Source of the DNA: Lysobacterales bacterium
GTDB taxonomy: Bacteria > Pseudomonadota > Gammaproteobacteria > Xanthomonadales > SZUA-38
Direction of reading: 5' to 3'
NCBI GenBank assembly: GCA_028285525.1
Contig: JANQOZ010000084.1
Coordinates: 1-36,292 of the forward strand
Length of the DNA stretch: 36,292 nt
A program made the translations under genes and the position numbers. Shown here piece by piece: positions 33,434 to 36,292 of the stretch (its first letter is position 1; each line of letters starts with the position of its first letter). A model generated the notes under the pieces. That model ran no database searches. It was not told where the DNA came from and saw nothing but the letters and a program-made list of their open reading frames with translations.

Positions 33434-34714
33434 TCAGGCGGACTCGACGATAGCCGCAACGCCCATACCGCCGGCCGTACAGACCGAGATGAGCGCCCGC
33501 CCCTTACCGGCCTGAGACACCAGTTTCGCCGCCACAGGCAAGATCCGGGTGCCGGTGGCGGCAAAAGGATGACCGGCCGCCAGGCTCGAACCCTTCACGT
33601 TGAGCTTGTCGCGATCGATACTGCCCAGCGCCTTTTTCAGCCCGAGCCGCTCTTTGCAGAATTCTTTGGACTCCCAGGCCGCGAGCGTGCACAGGACCTG
33701 CGCAGCAAACGCCTCGTGAATCTCAAAAAAGTCGAAATCAGCGAAGGTCAGCCCGGTGTCCTCCAGCAGTCGCGCAACGGCAATGGCGGGTGCCATCAGC
33801 AGCCCCTCTCCAGCAACAAAGTCCACCGCTGCGGTTCGCGAGGCGGTGAGATGCGCCAGGATCGGCAGATCGCGCTCCTGAGCCCAGGCTTCGCTGGCCA
33901 GCAGCGCGGCGCTTGCGCCGTCGGTGAGCGAGGTGGAATTGCCGGCGGTTAGCGTGCCGTGGCCGGACCGCTTGTCGAACGCCGGCTTGAGCGTCGACAG
34001 CTTCTCCAGCGTTGAGTCCGGCCGGAGGATGCCGTCTCGCTTCAGCCCCCGAAACGGCACCACCAGATCGTCCAGAAAACCTTCTTCGTAAGCGGCGGCC
34101 AGTCGCTGATGGCTGGCCAGGGCCAGCTCATCCTGCGCTTCGCGAGTGATGCCCCACTGACGCGCCATCAGCTCGCAGTGCTCGCCCATCGACTTGCCGG
34201 TTCTCGGCTCGGCAACGCCGGGGAAAGACGGCGCCAGGTGGCGGGGCCGAAAGCCTTTCCAGGCCTTGAGCCGCTGTCCAAGGGTCTTCGCACGGGCGGT
34301 GGCCAGCAGGCGCGACGCAAACGCATCGCCGAAGACGATCGGCACGTCCGACGTGGTGTCCGTACCCGCCGCAATGCCGCTGTCGATCTGCCCGAGCGCA
34401 ATCTTGTTGCCGACCAAAATGGCGGCGTCCAGGCTGGTGGCGCAGGCCCGCTGCAGCGTGATTCCGGGCGTCAGCGGCGACAAACCGCTGGACAGAGCAA
34501 CCTCACGAGCCAGGTTCCAGTCCCGGCTGTGCTTGATGACGGCGCCCATGGCGACCTCACCCAGCACCTCGTCAGACAGGGAGAACTGCTCGACCAGCGC
34601 GCCCAGGGTTTTGATGCCCATCTGGCGGTTTCCGATGGTCGCGTAGGCGCTGTTGTTGCGGCAAAACGGGATTCGGGTGCCGCCACAGATGGCGACCGGT
34701 TGCTGGGCTGTCAT
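33434..34714 (-). CDS. Acetyl-CoA C-acyltransferase (thiolase), FadI-like
   Basis: A 426-residue thiolase, about 25 residues longer than the short-chain biosynthetic type and in the range of FadI. The acylated Cys91 lies in LQRACATSLDAA, the second-half motifs are FEIHEAFAAQVL, KGSSLAAGHPFAATGTR and the second catalytic Cys in VCTAGGMGVAA. It cleaves 3-ketoacyl-CoA to acetyl-CoA plus a shortened acyl-CoA (or the reverse). FadI normally pairs with FadJ; no partner gene is next to it here. It is oriented away from the methyltransferase gene on the same strand and is probably a single gene. Confidence 0.92.
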   Translation of the reverse strand: MTAQQPVAICGGTRIPFCRNNSAYATIGNRQMGIKTLGALVEQFSLSDEVLGEVAMGAVIKHSRDWNLAREVALSSGLSPLTPGITLQRACATSLDAAILVGNKIALGQIDSGIAAGTDTTSDVPIVFGDAFASRLLATARAKTLGQRLKAWKGFRPRHLAPSFPGVAEPRTGKSMGEHCELMARQWGITREAQDELALASHQRLAAAYEEGFLDDLVVPFRGLKRDGILRPDSTLEKLSTLKPAFDKRSGHGTLTAGNSTSLTDGASAALLASEAWAQERDLPILAHLTASRTAAVDFVAGEGLLMAPAIAVARLLEDTGLTFADFDFFEIHEAFAAQVLCTLAAWESKEFCKERLGLKKALGSIDRDKLNVKGSSLAAGHPFAATGTRILPVAAKLVSQAGKGRALISVCTAGGMGVAAIVESA

Positions 34715-34769
34715 GAGGGAACCGATTCGTTAAACAATGCCTGAACTATCCGCTATGCGCCCACAGGGT

Positions 34770-35528
34770 TCAAGGGTAGCCGGCGACCATCACCCGCTTG
34801 CCATAGCGGTGCTGTTCGTAGGCGTCGGGCGGCGGGGTCAGCAGCTCAACGCGGCTGAAGCCAACCTTCTCCATGATCCACAGCAGCGCCTCCGTGCTCG
34901 GCGCCAGGCAAATGCCCTGGGTGCTCATTTCCGGGCCGTGGGTTTCTTCCGTCTCGTCGATGATGCCGAAACAGCCTTTCAGCGGTTTGACGAACCGATA
35001 GTTGCCCCAGTCCACGTTGCCCGACAGGTGCGGCACCACCTGCGTTTCAACCAGACAGACCCCGCGAGTCAGGGCGTGGGCCGTACGGATCGCGCCGACA
35101 GGATTTTCCAGGTGATAGATCAATCCCAGCATCAGCACCACGTCGAAGGTGCCCAGCGCATCCGTGTCGAGCGCATGGATATCGCTGACCATCCCCTCAA
35201 ACTGCGCATGGCCCGCGAGCTCAGCCATGAGCGTGGCGTCCGCGATGTGCTCGGCCCTGGCGTCCACGCCAAGAACGCGCTGGGCCCCTCGGGTCGCCAT
35301 CGACAGCGCAAAATAGCCCTGGTGACAGGCGAGATCCACCACACTCTTGCCGTCCAGCCGCTCACCCAGCAGAGGCAGCAGGGCGCTGTCCATCATCTTC
35401 AGCCGCGTGTCGTGCACCGCGTTGAGCCGTCCACCGTCGTAGGTGGGCGTCGTTTTGCCGCTGGGCAGCGGGAACGGGTAAAACCACTCCCGCTCGAGCG
35501 CTTTTGCCTCTTTGGCTGCTGTGTCCAT
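34770..35528 (-). CDS. CmoB-like class I SAM-dependent methyltransferase
   Basis: A 252-residue methyltransferase from ATG 35528; the frame extends to a TTG at 35612 but would then overlap egtB, and the extension is unconserved-looking. Motif I is VVDLACHQGYFALSMA, followed by VLGVDARAEHIADATLMAE, then FDVVLMLGLIYHLENPVGAI and HALTRGVCLVETQVVP. The YHLENP and WGNYRFV segments recall CmoB/DUF1698-type enzymes, but it lacks the full CmoB length (about 320 residues) so I do not name it. It is not EgtD, the histidine methyltransferase of ergothioneine synthesis. It is divergent from egtB with 40 bases between. Confidence 0.85.
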   Translation of the reverse strand: MDTAAKEAKALEREWFYPFPLPSGKTTPTYDGGRLNAVHDTRLKMMDSALLPLLGERLDGKSVVDLACHQGYFALSMATRGAQRVLGVDARAEHIADATLMAELAGHAQFEGMVSDIHALDTDALGTFDVVLMLGLIYHLENPVGAIRTAHALTRGVCLVETQVVPHLSGNVDWGNYRFVKPLKGCFGIIDETEETHGPEMSTQGICLAPSTEALLWIMEKVGFSRVELLTPPPDAYEQHRYGKRVMVAGYP

Positions 35529-35560
35529 AAAAGATGCCGTGGAAATCGGAGGAACCAGCA

Positions 35561-35605
35561 ATGGTACAATGGGCGTCATCCCCAGCAAACGCTTTGATCC
35601 CGTGA
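35561..35605 (+). CDS. Possible 14-codon leader ORF coupled to egtB
   Basis: GGAGGAA (35548-35554) is ideally spaced for the ATG at 35561, which opens 14 codons (MVQWASSPANALIP) ending at TGA 35603-35605. That stop overlaps a GTG (35602-35604) in the egtB frame. The egtB ATG at 35569 is placed poorly for the same ribosome-binding site. Either the ribosome-binding site simply serves egtB from a distance, or ribosomes translate the short ORF and restart at the GTG. Confidence 0.3.
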   Translation: MVQWASSPANALIP

Positions 35606-36292
35606 CCGCCAAGCCTGATGTCCGCGTCGAACCCGGCTCGCTGCTGCGCCGCTTTCTCTCCGTCCGCCAGCATTCGCTGGACCTCGTGGCAGACCTGGGA
35701 GCGGAAGACCTGCAGATTCAGTCGATGCCAGACGTCAGCCCGGGCAAGTGGCATCTGGCTCACACCAGCTGGTTTTTCGAGACGTTTGTCCTGAGGGCGC
35801 TAGACAGCTATGCCGTGTTCGACCCGCACTTCGAAGAACTCTACAACAGCTACTACAACGCCGTCGGGCCGCAGTTTCCCCGCGACCGACGCGGACTGAT
35901 CAGCCGCCCGGACCTGGCGCGCGTGCTGGCTTACCGGAATTATGTCGACGAACACGTCGGCAATCTGCTAGCAGCGGGCTCAGTCAGCCCGGACGTGTGC
36001 GCCATCATCGAACTGGGGCTGAACCACGAGCAGCAGCATCAGGAGCTGATGCTGATGGACATCAAACACGTTCTGTTTCAGAACCCAACCTGGCCCGCCT
36101 ACAAAGCCGTGCCGCCGCCGGCGAGCCCGCCGTCGCGACCAGCCGGCTGGCTAGAGGTGGAGGCCGTTGAAACCCAGATCGGCTTTGACGATGAAGGCTT
36201 TTGTTTCGACAACGAGCTGCCGCGGCACCCGGAGCTGCTCACCGCGCACAGTCTCGCCGTCCGCCTGGTGACCAACGCCGAATATCTGGAGG
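35569..36292 (+). CDS. egtB: Ergothioneine biosynthesis protein EgtB (5' part)
   Basis: The gene runs off the window; 241 codons are visible. The DinB-like N-terminal domain has KWHLAHTSWFFETFVLR with one iron-ligand His and the HX3HXE motif in LNHEQQHQELMLMDIKH. The beginning of the SUMF1/FGE-fold C-terminal domain appears at the end (IGFDDEGFCFDNELPRHPEL, then VTNAEYLE). EgtB is a non-heme iron enzyme that joins hercynine to a thiol with oxygen, forming a sulfoxide on the way to ergothioneine, an antioxidant. Full length is usually about 420 residues. EgtD, its usual partner, may lie downstream. The start could be ATG 35569 or GTG 35602. Confidence 0.93.
   Translation, partial: MGVIPSKRFDPVTAKPDVRVEPGSLLRRFLSVRQHSLDLVADLGAEDLQIQSMPDVSPGKWHLAHTSWFFETFVLRALDSYAVFDPHFEELYNSYYNAVGPQFPRDRRGLISRPDLARVLAYRNYVDEHVGNLLAAGSVSPDVCAIIELGLNHEQQHQELMLMDIKHVLFQNPTWPAYKAVPPPASPPSRPAGWLEVEAVETQIGFDDEGFCFDNELPRHPELLTAHSLAVRLVTNAEYLE

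Noticed and set aside
34770-35528. Methyltransferase next to egtB as EgtD
   Set aside because: The motif I and YHLENP segments are of CmoB/DUF1698 type; the histidine-methyltransferase (EgtD) fold features are not seen.
34737-35597. 286-codon plus-strand ORF opposite the CmoB-like methyltransferase
   Set aside because: The methyltransferase motifs on the other strand are clear; this frame shows none.

Overview
The window reads as chromosomal DNA from a GC-rich, Gram-negative gammaproteobacterium. Periplasmic signal peptides, an MltF-like lytic transglycosylase, an MscS channel, a CadC-like regulator, DgkA and a FadI-type thiolase all fit. The closest feel is the Xanthomonadales/Wenzhouxiangella-like lineages, but that placement is an impression from protein style and was not tested. 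I found no rRNA, tRNA, CRISPR array, transposase or phage gene.

Layout. Positions 1-1600 are gene-poor and look eroded: a small membrane protein, an intact Phd/YefM-type antitoxin and a VapC (PIN) toxin reduced to its two ends. Positions 1603-6878 hold secreted or envelope hydrolase-type genes: an S33 peptidase with a C-terminal membrane domain, a SUMF1-fold protein lacking the formylglycine cysteines, and an S41 peptidase broken by one in-frame TGA. Next come an ArsR/SRPBCC pair with an operator-like inverted repeat, a PlsC-like acyltransferase, a stand-alone arginine deiminase, a CIA30-domain protein and a small lipase-like hydrolase.

Positions 11787-11937 hold a compact isolated unit: a Shine-Dalgarno sequence complementary to about 13 nt of the 16S rRNA 3' end, a 21-codon ORF, a hairpin and a textbook intrinsic terminator. 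It is the most unusual object here. After it come katG, a 5-aminolevulinate synthase (unusual for a gammaproteobacterium) and an EamA transporter.

Positions 16982-23665 carry a PHB-depolymerase-type esterase with two copies of a GAWFDP...GQGL module, an unrecognised secreted protein, a CadC-like winged-helix/TPR regulator and an MscS-family channel. Positions 23699-29642 carry a LysR regulator divergent from two overlapping methyltransferase genes, then a GntR(YtrA-type)-ABC ATPase-permease-acyltransferase operon whose promoter contains three TGTGTATA repeats about one helical turn apart.

The right end (29733-36292) carries a DUF1232 protein, an enlarged MltF-like protein with two solute-binding-like domains, dgkA, a small periplasmic protein with an STI1-like tail, a thiolase, a methyltransferase and the 5' part of egtB (ergothioneine synthesis), cut by the window edge. 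Together katG and egtB suggest investment in oxidative-stress defence. MltF, MscS, AcylT3 and DgkA suggest cell-envelope upkeep.
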